A stretch of 64,000 bases of DNA, from assembly GCA_019022495.1 (NCBI GenBank), contig JAFEKR010000003.1, positions 1,364,001 through 1,428,000 of the forward strand. Reading direction: 5' to 3'. Made by a program: the position numbers and the translations under genes. Numbering within the stretch: position 1 is the first letter of the stretch; each line of letters starts with the position of its first letter. The notes beneath the pieces are model-generated. The model was not told where the DNA came from. It worked only from the letters and a program-made list of their open reading frames with translations, and made no database searches. This DNA comes from Epichloe hybrida. Lineage: Eukaryota > Ascomycota > Sordariomycetes > Hypocreales > Clavicipitaceae. Positions 36,400-46,080 of the stretch are shown here, piece by piece.

Positions 36400-36990
36400 T
36401 AATTCTATACTAGCTAGTGCTAACACTATTAGCATAGGTAATAATAATATCTCCAATACTACTAGAACTAAAACTAATACTATTAGTATAAGTAATAATA
36501 ATATCTCCTATATTACTAGGACTAAAGTAATTAGCTAAAAGTTAAATAATAACTCTAAGGCTACTAGAATAGCTACTATAATTCTAAGTACTAATAGTAT
36601 TTACTTTAGTTAATACACTAGTAATAGTAGGATAAGAATAATTACTATTTAAAGTAAGTCTAACTATCTAAATAATAGAATTATAAGAGTAGGAAAGATT
36701 CCTATTACCTAGCCTAGCAAATAAAAGACTATAACTAGAAATAAAAATACCTAGGGAGGTAGTGTAAATAAATAAGAAAGCTAGCCTACTAGTAAAGAGA
36801 CTATTATAAGTAATCATAGAAGGTAATATAATAGTAATGTAAGTAGTTAGAGGGATAATAGAGATATTAGCATAATTAAAAAACACTGGAATTACTAATG
36901 TAAATACTAATATAATTAATATATAGTTATAATATATTATATTTTAGCTATAGAGGCTAGAGATAATTAATAATAATATTACACTAATAG
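36400..36990 (-). pseudogene. RIP-decayed gene with 18-residue Ser/Ile(Thr) repeats
   Basis: One minus-strand frame runs from about 36,940 to 36,416 broken by a few TAA/TAG (e.g. 36,668-36,670). It contains two adjacent 18-residue units of the form FS-x-S-x-IGDIIITY-x-NS-x-S (36,419-36,526). Many Ile codons (ATT, ATA) may be former Thr, so the original could have been a Ser/Thr-rich surface protein. The apparent start at 36,886 is GTG, not ATG, so the true 5' end is unknown. No domain is recognised. Confidence 0.4.
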
Positions 36991-37300
36991 TATAGCATAT
37001 AATAGGTAGGTGCTATTCTCTTATAAAACTATAGGAAGTATTAGATATAAAGAAAGGAATACGTTAAAATAAGTACTTTAAAACTAAATAAAACCTACTA
37101 GAATAATAAGGATAATTACTTAAAATGGATTAAGTAAGAAATAAAGATAATAATTACTTAGTAAAAAGTTTAAAGAATTTACTTAATATAAAGGTATAGA
37201 AATATTTACCTAGGAAATAAAATATTTAATAATTAATTTTAAAGCGTAATAATAACAGCTATAATTAATAATATATTATATGCGAATAATAAGGACATCG
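36991..37300. other. AT-rich transition to the gene island
   Basis: RIP-like AT-rich sequence without recognisable genes or repeats; composition changes sharply at about 37,295. Confidence 0.6.
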
Positions 37301-37328
37301 TTTTTTGATTAGCGGCACTGTCACATGA

Positions 37329-37344
37329 CACGTGCCTATATATA
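37329..37344 (+). promoter_or_regulatory. CACGTG box and TATA-like element before the MFS gene
   Basis: CACGTG at 37,329-37,334 and TATATATA at 37,337-37,344, about 145-200 bp before the start codon. Their positions fit a promoter; activity is inferred. Confidence 0.4.
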
Positions 37345-37541
37345 GCCGCCACTAGGGCGTAGCACAGTAGCTGAATCATCATCCTTTCATCCACATACGC
37401 TCACAGTCTCGGTCCAAGTCCTGTTTCTCCTTCTATCTTTACTTCTCAATCTCCCAGAGGCCCGTTTTCCTTGGCGCCGCCCTGTCATGATCTCTCCCTC
37501 GGACGATTCTGGCGAAAAGGTCGAAAAGCCCTCCAAACACG

Positions 37542-39427
37542 ATGCGTTTCCCCCATCACGGCGCCGGAATCCTGGAAAATGACGTCAGCAGCCACAAGGA
37601 GAATTATTCGGCTGTCGGAACAGCGAGGACACCACCGAGTTTTGATCACATTGACGAGAGGAAGATTCTGTGCAATGTGCAGATGGACATTCGGCTGATT
37701 CCCACGCTGGCGCTGCTTTACCTCCTGTCATTTCTCGATCGTGAGTGTGTTGCCCACGCAAAGACATGTATTATGTACATGATTGCACACATGGGTGTCT
37801 GACCCAGCCTAGGCGGAAACATTGGCAATGCCGAAGTAGAGGGCCTCAGCAAAAGCCTGGGCATTCTCCCGGACCAGTATAACTGGTGTCTCACACTCTT
37901 CTTCTTCACGTATGCCGCCTTCGAGGTCCCCAGCAATTTGCTCCTCAAGAAACTCCGCCCGAGCCGATGGCTGCCGACCATCATGGTCGCGTGGGGTCTG
38001 GTCATGACGCTCATGGGCCTCGTCCGAAACTACCACGGCTTGCTGATTGCGCGCGTCTTCCTGGGTGTCGCGGAGGCGGGTCTATTTCCTGGCGTTGCGG
38101 TGAGTATTATCGGGGGTTGGCAGGCAGAATCCATCATATCCCCCTTTTTGGTCCCCGTCGAGACGTTGCCACTAACTGGACAACGAAATCAGTACTACCT
38201 CACCATGTGGTACTGCCGACACGAGATTCAGTTCCGCCAAGCGCTCTTCTTCAGCGCAGCCTCCGTCGCCGGCGCATTCAGCGGTCTCCTGGCCTTTGCC
38301 ATCGGCAAGATGGACGGGGCAGCAGGGCTGGAGGGGTGGCGATGGATCTTCATCCTCGAGGGCATCGTCACCGTCTTGGCCGCCGTCGCGGCCTTTTTCC
38401 TGATGCACGACTTCCCCGAGACGGCCAAGTTCTTGACCGAGGAAGAGCGAGCCTTTGTGGTCCATCGACTGAAGTATCAGGGCCAAGGCACGGCGCAGGT
38501 TGAAGAGGCCGACGAGTTTGCGTGGACATGTGTGTGGCAGGCATTCAAAGACTGGCAGATCTGGGTCAGCATCTTTGTCTATTGGGGGGTGAGTTGACTC
38601 CGTTGCTCACCCGGTCGCCGGTTCTATTTTTTTTTGTGTGTGTGTGTGTGTGTGTGTGTGCCAACGATGATGCGTAGATTGTCTGCCCCCTGTACGGAAT
38701 CAGTCTGTTCCTACCGACCATCATCCAGAGTCTCAACTATTCCAAGACGGAAGCGCAGCTGATGACGGTCCCCATCTACATCACTGCTGCTGTTCTGGCC
38801 GTCGTCGTGGCCCTTTGCTCCGACAAGACTGGCAAGAGGAGTCCGTTTGTCATTGGTTCCATGGTTATCATGCTCGTCGGCTTCACCATGCAAGTTTGCC
38901 CCCCCCGAACAAAAACCACGTCTGACCAAGACTAGATGCACTGCTTCGAATAACCCCAGACTCGTGTACGCAGGCGTCTTCATCGCCGCCTGCGCCATCT
39001 ACCCCGCGTTCCCCGGCATAATCGCCTGGCTGTCGAATAACCTGTCTGGGAGCTACAAGCGCAGCGTGGGCATGGCCATGCAGATTGGCATTGGCAACCT
39101 CGGCGGCGTACGTGTTGCCCTCCTCCTTTTTTTTAAAAAAAAGATCCTGGCAGCTCAAACCATTGCTTCGGCACTGACCCCCCCCTATAGGCCATGGCAT
39201 CCAACTTTTACAGAAAAAATGACGCGCCTCGGTACTTGCTAGGGCACGGTCTCGAGCTCGGCTTCATCACGGCGGGCATCGCGGGCGCGCTTGTCCTCGT
39301 CCTGGGATATAAGAGGATTAATGGCAAGAGGGCGCGGGAAATGGCCGAGGGCAGGGAGACCAGATATACTGCGGCGCAGTTGAGTGCGCTGGGCGACAAG
39401 GCCATCACGTTTCGATACATGTATTGA
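37542..39427 (+). CDS. MFS transporter, anion:cation symporter (Dal5/allantoate permease) type
   Basis: Six exons: 37542-37740, 37813-38099, 38193-38588, 38678-38889, 38960-39107, 39191-39427, giving 492 aa. Plasma-membrane uptake of a small organic anion (allantoate, nicotinate or similar) is the family role; the substrate cannot be told. Family landmarks: DIRLIPTLALLYLLSFLDRG then NIGNAEVEGL at the end of TM1, LGVAEAGLFPGV, GWRWIFILEG, and YAGVFIAACAIYPAFPGII with WLSNNLSG in the C-terminal half. Intron 1 restores FLD-RGNIG; intron 2 (93 bp, frame-neutral) joins FPGVA to YYLTMWY. Intron 4 fits only as GC-AG (GCAAGT donor at 38890). The start is uncertain: an upstream ATG at 37,487 opens a more typical N-terminus one base out of frame, separated by a C5 run (37550-37554). 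Confidence 0.88.
38636..38660 (+). repeat. (TG)n microsatellite inside MFS intron 3
   Basis: About 12 TG units after a T9 run, inside the intron 38,589-38,677. Likely polymorphic in length. Confidence 0.9.
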
Positions 39428-39631
39428 TCAAGTCGCTTGGGAAAGCATTTTTGCACAATTTGCCTTGGAAGTAATAAAGCGAGGAATATATTAAGCCAAT
39501 GCGGATTACGAAAGAACCCCGACCCTTACTCACACTCCCCGAACCTCTTGAATTAGCCATTTGCAAAAAGTCATTAATCCATCGAGAGCGTTAAAACAGA
39601 CACAGCTACCCCCTACCCCCTTGCGACCCCC
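39428..39631. other. convergent 3' region of the MFS and GPI-protein genes
   Basis: 204 bp between stop codons; AATAAA-like AATAAAGC at about 39,472 could serve the MFS transcript. Confidence 0.5.
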
Positions 39632-40405
39632 TTACAAGAGTGCCAGGAGACCGATAGCCATGGCAGCATAAGCAGGAGACAGCTGAGAGCCACCGGCGAC
39701 GACGGGAACAGTGCCGGTCGGGGCGACGCCCGAGGCCGAGCCGGAGCACGCGGTGGGGGTGACGAAGCCGCCGTTCTGGTAGGGGTTGTAGCCGAGACAG
39801 CTGGCGTACTGGGAGGAGCAGAACGACTGGTTGGCGTTGGGCTGCGTGCGGCACGAGTCCATGGCGGCGTTGCATCGCGCGAGGCAGTCCTCCTGGCCGA
39901 CGGCGCCGGCGCCGGCCGCCGTGGGCGTGGCCGGCTGCGACGAGGTCCAGGCGCTGCCGCCCTGGCCCTGGCCCTGGCCCTGGCAGCTGGTCGGGGTGTC
40001 GTCGGGGGGGTTGTAGCCCAGGCAGCTGGCGAAGCTGGCGCGGCAAGTGGCCTGGTTGGCGCCGGACTGGGTGCGGCACCCGTTGTAGGCGTCGGTGCAC
40101 TTCTTGGCGCACTCGTCGGGCTGGCCGCCGCCGGGCTGGTTGGCCGCCGAGCCTGCCGGGCTGCCGCCGCCGCCGTTGTTGGCGCAGGCCGTGGCCGTGA
40201 CGCCGGTGCCGGGGTTGTAGCCCAGGCAGCTGGCGTACTCGGTCTGGCAAGTGGCCTGGTTGGCGCCGGGCTGCGAGCGGCACCCGTTGAGGGCGTCGGT
40301 GCATCGCCGCGCGCAGGCATGGGCGTCTCCCTGGTTCTGGTTCTGCGCCTGGTTCTGCGCCAGGGCTGCGCCAAGGAGAGCCGCGATGACCAAGGGGCGA
40401 TGCAT
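39632..40405 (-). CDS. GPI-anchored-type wall protein with three six-cysteine repeats
   Basis: 257 aa, single exon. The start at 40,405 gives a clean signal peptide (MHRPLVIAALLGAALA); an in-frame ATG at 40,489 would bury it. Three repeats follow at about residues 30-75, 100-140 and 175-225. Each has six Cys in the pattern C-x3-C-x6-C...ATC or SFC...ASCLGYNP...C, with NGCR/DSCR and ANQ-x-x-C kept. Linkers are rich in Gly, Gln, Pro, Ala and Thr, including a (GQ)n run. The C-terminus is hydrophobic after a Ser/Gly stretch, as in GPI proteins. Surface location is inferred. No named family is recognised; a wall structural protein or secreted effector is possible. Confidence 0.85.
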   Translation of the reverse strand: MHRPLVIAALLGAALAQNQAQNQNQGDAHACARRCTDALNGCRSQPGANQATCQTEYASCLGYNPGTGVTATACANNGGGGSPAGSAANQPGGGQPDECAKKCTDAYNGCRTQSGANQATCRASFASCLGYNPPDDTPTSCQGQGQGQGGSAWTSSQPATPTAAGAGAVGQEDCLARCNAAMDSCRTQPNANQSFCSSQYASCLGYNPYQNGGFVTPTACSGSASGVAPTGTVPVVAGGSQLSPAYAAMAIGLLALL

Positions 40406-41928
40406 CTTGAATCTGGGGGCTGTTGGTCCGGCTGTTGGTTTGTTGGTGAAGAAAAGGGGTGGTAGGTGGGTTTTGGGCTGTGCGTTCAACTTCGGTCCTT
40501 TTCCCGGCGAGTCAATTCAACTCAAGTGCAGCTTCTGTTTGTTGACCAAGATCAGCAGAGTCCCAAGCTTTTTCGGCGACAACATCGTGCTTCTTATAGA
40601 TTCGTGCGTCTTGGTCTTGCTGGCCGTTTCCTCACAGGAATCTGCCAAGTCGTATGCTTCGCCGGGGGGGAATGTCAGGCAGATTCGTGGATTCGGGTAG
40701 CTTCCTCCCCCACACGAGCCACACGAGCAACGAGGTCGCCATCGAGAGAGACTTTGTCTTGCATGTTGCTCGTGGGCTGGGGAATCTACAGTCTTGCGAC
40801 CGGGCATGTGCGCCTCGTGGATGGCTTGGATACCTTCAACCATGATGGTTCACCATGGTCATGGTCTCAGGTATCCAACTGCGGCGTGGGAGGTGCATTC
40901 ATGGACAGCGCTGGCTTTTGGGACACGGCATTCCAGGAAACGTCGTGGAGCGCCGCACCGAGGATTGGAACGACGCCCAATCGCTGGTATGGCCAGTTGC
41001 CGGATCTGAGACTTGCTGTTGAGGACGAAAATTGCGTCGACGTAGTTGTCACCTGGCTGTGGGCAAAGTTTGCTCGAGCAAGTCTTTTGCTCAATCGTGT
41101 GGGGAGCGGCTGCGGATGGGATTTCGAAACAGCCCATTGGAAACGCGATCGAGGCATGGCCGCCTTCTGTTCTTCTTCCGCCGTCTCTTGAGAGACCGTG
41201 AGGCCACAGCTAGACAATTTCTGTTCTCCGCGGCGCCCCTTTTTGGTGAGACATCTCATCTGTTCAGAGATGCACTAGTCCTGCATCTCGATGGAGGGAG
41301 ACGTCGTGTTTGTGTCATGCCCGCAGCAAGTCGTGCGCAGAGTCATGAAGTCATGGAAGACGCCGTTGAATAATCCATGCACGTTCGTTCCGAAACATCC
41401 GGAGCAAATCATCAGATGAGTTGATGAGCATAAAAAGATAAAGTCAAGGCGTCCGGGTGGAATGGCGGGGATGGAAAAAGGGAAAAGGGGAAATGGGAAT
41501 AAATCGTGCCATGCCCCACTTCTTTTGGAGATTGCGTGCCTTTAACCACCACGACAACCAAAAGAAGTGGGGCTCGCAACGAATACTACCCCCCCAGCCG
41601 CCCTCTCGATCCTCGGCGCCATGGACGTGGAAATGAACAGGTGCAGGTCGGCAGGGTCTTCTGGCTCCATCTTTGGCTTGCTGGCTTGCCAAGAGTCCAT
41701 GACCCCCATGACCCCGTCATCCCCATCATCATAATGTCTTGGCTACATGGCGGCATGGGAAACGGAGGCCTCGGCAAGGTCAGGCGCAAGGTACTCTGTA
41801 CTCGCCGCAGCATCATGATGATTATATAGAAAAACCCCATCTTCCCTATGTTTCGGCGGCCTCTTTGTTCCCTCGGCGTCCCCCTTCTTTCTTCCCAGTG
41901 CAACCATACCGAAAAAAATAAATGAAAA
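40406..41928. other. 1.5 kb intergenic region (promoters of the GPI-protein and GH47 genes)
   Basis: Both flanking genes read away from it. Several overlapping frames over 100 codons exist on both strands (e.g. 40,466-41,191 +), but none resembles a known protein and they overlap one another, so I call no gene. A perfect 16 bp inverted repeat lies at 41,513-41,573. Repeated GTGAGTCCCGTGAGTTCC-like sequence just inside the GH47 start is coding. Confidence 0.5.
41513..41573. promoter_or_regulatory. perfect 16 bp inverted repeat upstream of the GH47 gene
   Basis: GCCCCACTTCTTTTGG (41,513-41,528) and its exact complement (41,558-41,573) with a 29 bp loop, about 355 bp before the start codon. It could be a regulatory site containing CCCCAC/GTGGGG (zinc-finger type) or an RNA hairpin; function unknown. 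Confidence 0.6.
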
Positions 41929-43826
41929 ATGTCGGCCAAGGCTGGTCTCGCCCTGGCGGCACTGCTGCTGAGTCCCGTGAGTTCCGTGAGTCCCGTGCTG
42001 GGCAATCCCGTCGGTCCGTCGTGGAAAAGGGGTACGCCGCAGCCCGATCCAGCGAGAGTGTCCGAGGTCAAGGAGGTTTTTAGGACGGCATGGGACGGTT
42101 ACTACAAGAATGCGTTTCCCCATGATACACTGATGCCAATTAGCGGGGGAGCCTCGGACGATAGGTAAGCTTTGTTGAAGTCGTCCCTCATGAGTCATGA
42201 CAATCACGCGACGTGTTCGCAGCAAGACGTATGTACTGACGGCGCCGTGGCAGAAATGCCTGGGGTGTGACTGCAATTGATGCGCTCAGCACGGCCATCA
42301 TCTTGGAAGAATCGGAGACCGTCAACCAGATCCTCAAGCACGTTTCCACGATAGACTTCACCACGACCAAGGAGGTGAACTCCTCCATCTCGCTCTTCGA
42401 AACTAACATTCGATACCTCGGCGGACTCATTGCAGGTAAGAGCCCCCGTCCGCTTGTCTTCTGACCCTGGGCAGATAACACGACTTCCCGTCGAGGAGAC
42501 GGGGACGGACCAAGTCCTGAGACGAGCACTAATGTTTACGCACACAAAGGCTACGACCTGCTCAAGGGCCCATCGAAGAAGCTCGTCAACGGCACCAACT
42601 CCAAGTCTGTCGACGCCCTGCTGCGTCAGGCTAAAACGCTCGCCGATAGCCTGAGCATTGCCTTTGACACGCCGACCGGTATTCCCGACGACGCAGTCAT
42701 CCTCAACCCAACCCGGCGGATCAACGGCTCCGACACGAATGGCCCTGCAGGTTTCGGCACCCTTGTGCTGGAATGGACTCGTCTGAGCGACCTGACGGGC
42801 AACAAGACGTATGCCAGGCTCGCCCAGAAAGCGCAGAATTACCTCGTCGAGCCCACCGGCGTCCCGGAAGCGTACCCCGGCCTGGTCGGCATCACGGTCA
42901 ACATCAAGGATGGCCAGTTCACGGACAACAGGGGTGGCTGGGGAGGCGGCGTCGATAGCTTCTACGAGTATCTCATCAAGATGTACCTATACGACCCGAA
43001 AGAGTTTGCGCACTACAAGGATCGATGGGTCCTCGCCGCCGACTCCACTATGAAGCACCTCGCATCCCACCCGACCTCGCGCAAGGACCTGACCTTCCTG
43101 GCCGGTCACAACGGTCCCAGAATCATCCCCGCGTCCGGTCACCGTAAGTTCATGACCAGCATAGCACACATAAGAGGGACACCACCTCCGCCTCCACCTC
43201 GGGTCAGTAAAAAAAGAAAGAGAAAAAAAACTAACCCAAACACCACAGTGGCATCCTTTGCCGGAGGAAACTTCATCCTGGCCGGCGTGCTCCTCAACGA
43301 GCCAAAGTACACCGAGTTCGGCATCGCCCTCGCCAACTCGTACTACGAGGCGTACGCGCAGACGGCGAGCAAGATCGGCCCCGAGATATTCCGATGGGTC
43401 CCCGCCGAAAGCGCCAGCGCCGGCGCCGGCAACGTCACGGCGCCCCCCGCCCAAGACGCCGACTTCTACTCCAAGGCCGGCTTCTGGGCCGTCTACAAGG
43501 ACTACGTTCTGCGCCCGGAAACCATCGAGAGCCTGTACTACGCGTACCGCGTCACCGGCGACAGGAGGTACCAGGACATGGCCTGGGAGGCCTTCACCGC
43601 CATCCGCGACCGCTGCAGGGCCGGATCCGGCTTCTCGGGGCTGGGGGACGTGACGCGGGAGGACGGGGGCCAGAAGGACGACTTCCAGGAGAGCTTCTTC
43701 TTGGCCGAGACGCTCAAGTACTCGTACCTCGTCTTCGCCGAGGACTCCGAGGTTCACTTCCACGGTCGTGGGAAGAACCACTTTGTGTACAATACTGAGG
43801 CGCATCCCTTCAGGGTGCGCGGCTAG
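41929..43826 (+). CDS. secreted class I alpha-1,2-mannosidase, glycoside hydrolase family 47
   Basis: Four exons: 41929-42164, 42254-42435, 42550-43143, 43249-43826; 529 aa. It removes alpha-1,2-mannose from N-glycans with inversion and needs Ca2+. The signal peptide is at residues 1-25. Landmarks: [42 protein letters not shown] (acid E about 128), [10 protein letters not shown] (D about 275), [20 protein letters not shown] (E about 428), [11 protein letters not shown] and C-terminal NTEAHPF (Ca-binding T about 520). All expected catalytic residues are present and the length is normal. Each intron has GT-AG borders and restores frame at conserved positions. With a signal peptide and no obvious membrane anchor, it resembles the secreted fungal enzymes (Aspergillus MsdS type) rather than ER Mns1. 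Confidence 0.95.
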
Positions 43827-44147
43827 GCTAGGAGTTGGCGGCGGGCATTTTCATTCTCTCATTCTATTCACGTAGATTCTTGGCTGGGGAATTTTTGCCG
43901 TCTTGTAGCGGTTTGCCCGCCATCTTGTCGTGGTTGCCTTTTTTTTTCTTGGTATCACGAGTTTAATCGACGACGGGTTTGCCCCACATGGCCTGATTCT
44001 TTGGCGCTCTTGCTGCATAATATCGCCATCTGCAAAATCTGTGCAAAAAACACCCCCCCGAACTCGGCATGCGCCTGCCAAAGAATCCTACCTTTGTATT
44101 TTGCAATTAGTGACCGCCCTACAGCAGCAAGCCGTGACAAGTCACGT
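43827..44147. other. intergenic, 3' of the GH47 gene to the tRNA
   Basis: Nothing recognisable. ACAAGTCACGTGG near 44,138 directly precedes the tRNA. Confidence 0.5.
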
Positions 44148-44238
44148 GGCTTCGTGGTTTAGTGGTATAATTCTCGCTTAGGGTAACACCCGAAGCACCG
44201 CTTGCGAGAGGTCCCGGGTTCGATCCCCGGCGAAGCCC
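44148..44238 (+). tRNA. tRNA-Pro(AGG) with a 19 nt intron
   Basis: The acceptor stem GGCTTCG pairs perfectly with CGAAGCC. The A box is TGGTTTAGTGG and the B box GGTTCGATCCC. The anticodon stem TCTCGC/GCGAGA encloses TTAGGG, the intron TAACACCCGAAGCACCGCT after position 37, and T. AGG is the anticodon. A TTTT terminator begins at about 44,243. The mature tRNA is 72 nt. The intron contains CCCGAAG, which may pair near the anticodon, as usual for tRNA splicing. Confidence 0.95.
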
Positions 44239-44570
44239 CTTCTTTTGCTCGTCCTAACCGAGGAGGTGGGATGACGATTATTTTTGTTTTGGCTCGTGAA
44301 GTGCGTGTGAGTTGGCGGTTGTGGCGGGCAAGCTCTCCAAGAATAGAACAGTACTGGCAGTTTGGGCTCTTGCTAAGGAGTGGAAAGAACTGATATCTTT
44401 TTTTCGCGTCATGTTCTTAATTACACGTCTGCTGAGTCACCCGTAATCAAAATAGTCCTATTCATGAGATCCACGGTCAAATTACTTGGAAACAACAAGC
44501 AACTGTGCCTCAGTTACTCGCGGCTCCTTGATTGAAATTAACTCCATCGTCATTTAAACGCCGTCAAGTC
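44239..44570. other. intergenic between tRNA-Pro and the FunK1 relic
   Basis: No gene or repeat recognised. Confidence 0.5.
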
Positions 44571-45163
44571 ATGGAAGAAATCTTGATCCAGGAACTCGGA
44601 TCCCTCTATGTTGATGTCCCTAATTTCCTCGACACCTTCTTTAGGAGTGTGACAGACTTAAAGAAAGCGTCTGACATGGATTGATGTCGCAATCCTTGAC
44701 CTGGACATTGCCATAACGACGCAGCGAGAGGGTGCTTCGGGAGCGAAAGGGACAACTGGCACAAAAGCATTCATGGCCATCGGCGCTCTCCTAGGCGAGG
44801 AACGTTCCTTCATGCATGATCTTGAGTCTTTTTTTTTTGGGTCTTGTTCTGGATATGCATCCATTATGATGCTGGAGGCAAATGTATTGGGCCTACTAGA
44901 TTTGATGACTGGGACGCCATGGATGATGATAGCCTAGCTTCTTCTAAGAAGGGTGAGATTTTTGATGAGGACGACTTTCTCGTAACCTCGGAGAAGAACT
45001 TCACATCTCACTACAAACCCTTGATCCCTTGGGTTGATAGAATGCGAAGGCACGTGTTTCCTAACGGCGGCAGTTGGGAAGAGCCCAAACTAGAGCTGTA
45101 CTCCACACTGAGGAAGATGCTCCTGGACGCTCAACATGATTTGGATGTTGCGGCAGAACAATG
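44571..45163 (+). pseudogene. FunK1-type fungal protein kinase relic, deleted and frameshifted
   Basis: An N-terminal piece (44,571-44,684, MEEILIQELGSLYVDVPNFL then a stop) is followed at once by C-terminal kinase-lobe sequence. That part reads LDLDIAITTQREGASGAKG, TGTKAFMAIGALLGEE, SFMHDLESFF and, in another frame from 44,844, LFWICIHYDAGGK through PLIPWVDRMRRHVFPNGG. These blocks are typical of the FunK1 family, which is expanded in filamentous fungi. The frame breaks at a T10 run (44,829-44,838). The HxD catalytic loop and N-lobe are missing, so no kinase activity is possible. The 106-codon frame at 44,844 alone could be mistaken for a gene. Confidence 0.8.
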
Positions 45164-45462
45164 ACATGTTTCAGTACTGAGCCCATGCTTGAACATTTTC
45201 ATTCGTTCCAAAACCGGGGGCCTGGTTTCAAGAGTATTAGGGCTGGTTTCTACATGAGGATTATCATTTCCTGGTTTGCCATGATTTCTCGGACACCAAC
45301 CAGAGCCGTCGCAGCAGTCGTTGGCCCAAAGGGCATATAGAAGAACCGTTTGCTCACACACGCTCAACATTTCTCGGCACAACTCAAAACGGTGGGTGAA
45401 GACGACAAAGACATTTTCCATTGAAGGCCTTGAAAGCACTACTCTATGTATATATATTTTTT
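45164..45462. other. intergenic, between the FunK1 relic and bli-3
   Basis: No gene recognised; it presumably includes the bli-3 3' untranslated region. Confidence 0.4.
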
Positions 45463-46080
45463 TTACTCCTGGTGTGCACGCCATGCCTTGAATTCCGCCT
45501 CCGACACGTGTCTCAAGCGGTTCACCTCGGCAGGTTTGCCTCTCAACGCGCTCTGGGCAACCTCGACGGCTTGCATGATCTGGCCCTTGCTCGACAGGGC
45601 ATACGTGGCCGTCTCGGCATCCAGTCTCACGATGCCGATCCGCGGGTCATTCTCCGAGGCGTCGTGCACCCCGTCGCCCAAGTCGCCCAGCCATGCCTTG
45701 AGGGCGGGGCTGTAGTACTTTTTGACGACGTCGCGATCGGTGATGATGGAGGCGCGGCCAGAGACGGACGCCCACTCGCCCTTTGCGTTGAGGAAGGACA
45801 TGTTGACGTCCGGGTCGCCGGCGACGTCGTCCGTCTTGCCGGATTCCGTGTTGGTGTGGAAGATGAGGTCGACGCCGTTGTTCTCCGTGGCCGCCAGGGC
45901 CATGCACCGAGACACGAGACGACCCGAGCCGGCTGATTTGGTCGTCATCATGCCGTACTTGCACGACGTGATGAAGTTGCCGAGATCCTGGACCTTGGTC
46001 CGCACGTCGGCTTCATCCTTGTTCGCTTGCTTGTAGGGGTCGGCGGCTTTGTCGCCGGTGGAGGCGTTGGAGAAGGACAT
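45463..46080 (-). CDS. bli-3: BLI-3-like FMN-binding split-barrel protein (pyridoxamine 5'-phosphate oxidase-like)
   Basis: 205 aa, single exon, from ATG at 46,080; the start is supported by the family-typical MSFSNASTGDKAADPYK. In-frame ATGs farther upstream (to 46,230) precede non-conserved sequence. Landmarks: GMMTTKSAGSGRLVSRCMA, LIFHTNTESGKTDDVAGDP, VNMSFLNAKGEWASVSGRA, YYSPALKAWLGDLGDGVHDG-type block (D for G here) and ENDPRIGIVRL. This is the general-stress-protein-26-like branch; Neurospora bli-3 is blue-light induced. The true cofactor and substrate are unknown for the family. The upstream 782 bp would hold the promoter; I could not identify a light-response element with confidence. 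Confidence 0.9.
   Translation of the reverse strand: MSFSNASTGDKAADPYKQANKDEADVRTKVQDLGNFITSCKYGMMTTKSAGSGRLVSRCMALAATENNGVDLIFHTNTESGKTDDVAGDPDVNMSFLNAKGEWASVSGRASIITDRDVVKKYYSPALKAWLGDLGDGVHDASENDPRIGIVRLDAETATYALSSKGQIMQAVEVAQSALRGKPAEVNRLRHVSEAEFKAWRAHQE

Noticed and set aside
36668..36886. 72-codon frame as a complete small gene
   Set aside because: The first codon is GTG, and the same frame continues past its stop; it is part of a longer decayed gene.
39613..40374. Long frames overlapping the cysteine-repeat gene
   Set aside because: Arg/Pro/Ala-rich translations are frame-shifted shadows of the repeats; only one frame has signal peptide and conserved Cys.
40466..41191. 241-codon frame between the GPI-protein and GH47 genes
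   Set aside because: No family resemblance, overlaps other long frames on both strands and the 5' region of the GPI-protein gene; GC-rich chance frame.
42987..43805. 272-codon minus-strand frame under the GH47 gene
   Set aside because: Fully antisense to conserved GH47 exons and crosses an intron.
37471..43826. Secondary-metabolite or catabolic gene cluster
   Set aside because: MFS, wall protein and GH47 genes are adjacent, but there is no synthase, oxidoreductase set or pathway regulator among them.
44844..45164. 106-codon frame as a new protein
   Set aside because: It matches the C-terminal lobe of FunK1 and is preceded in another frame by the adjoining FunK1 part.
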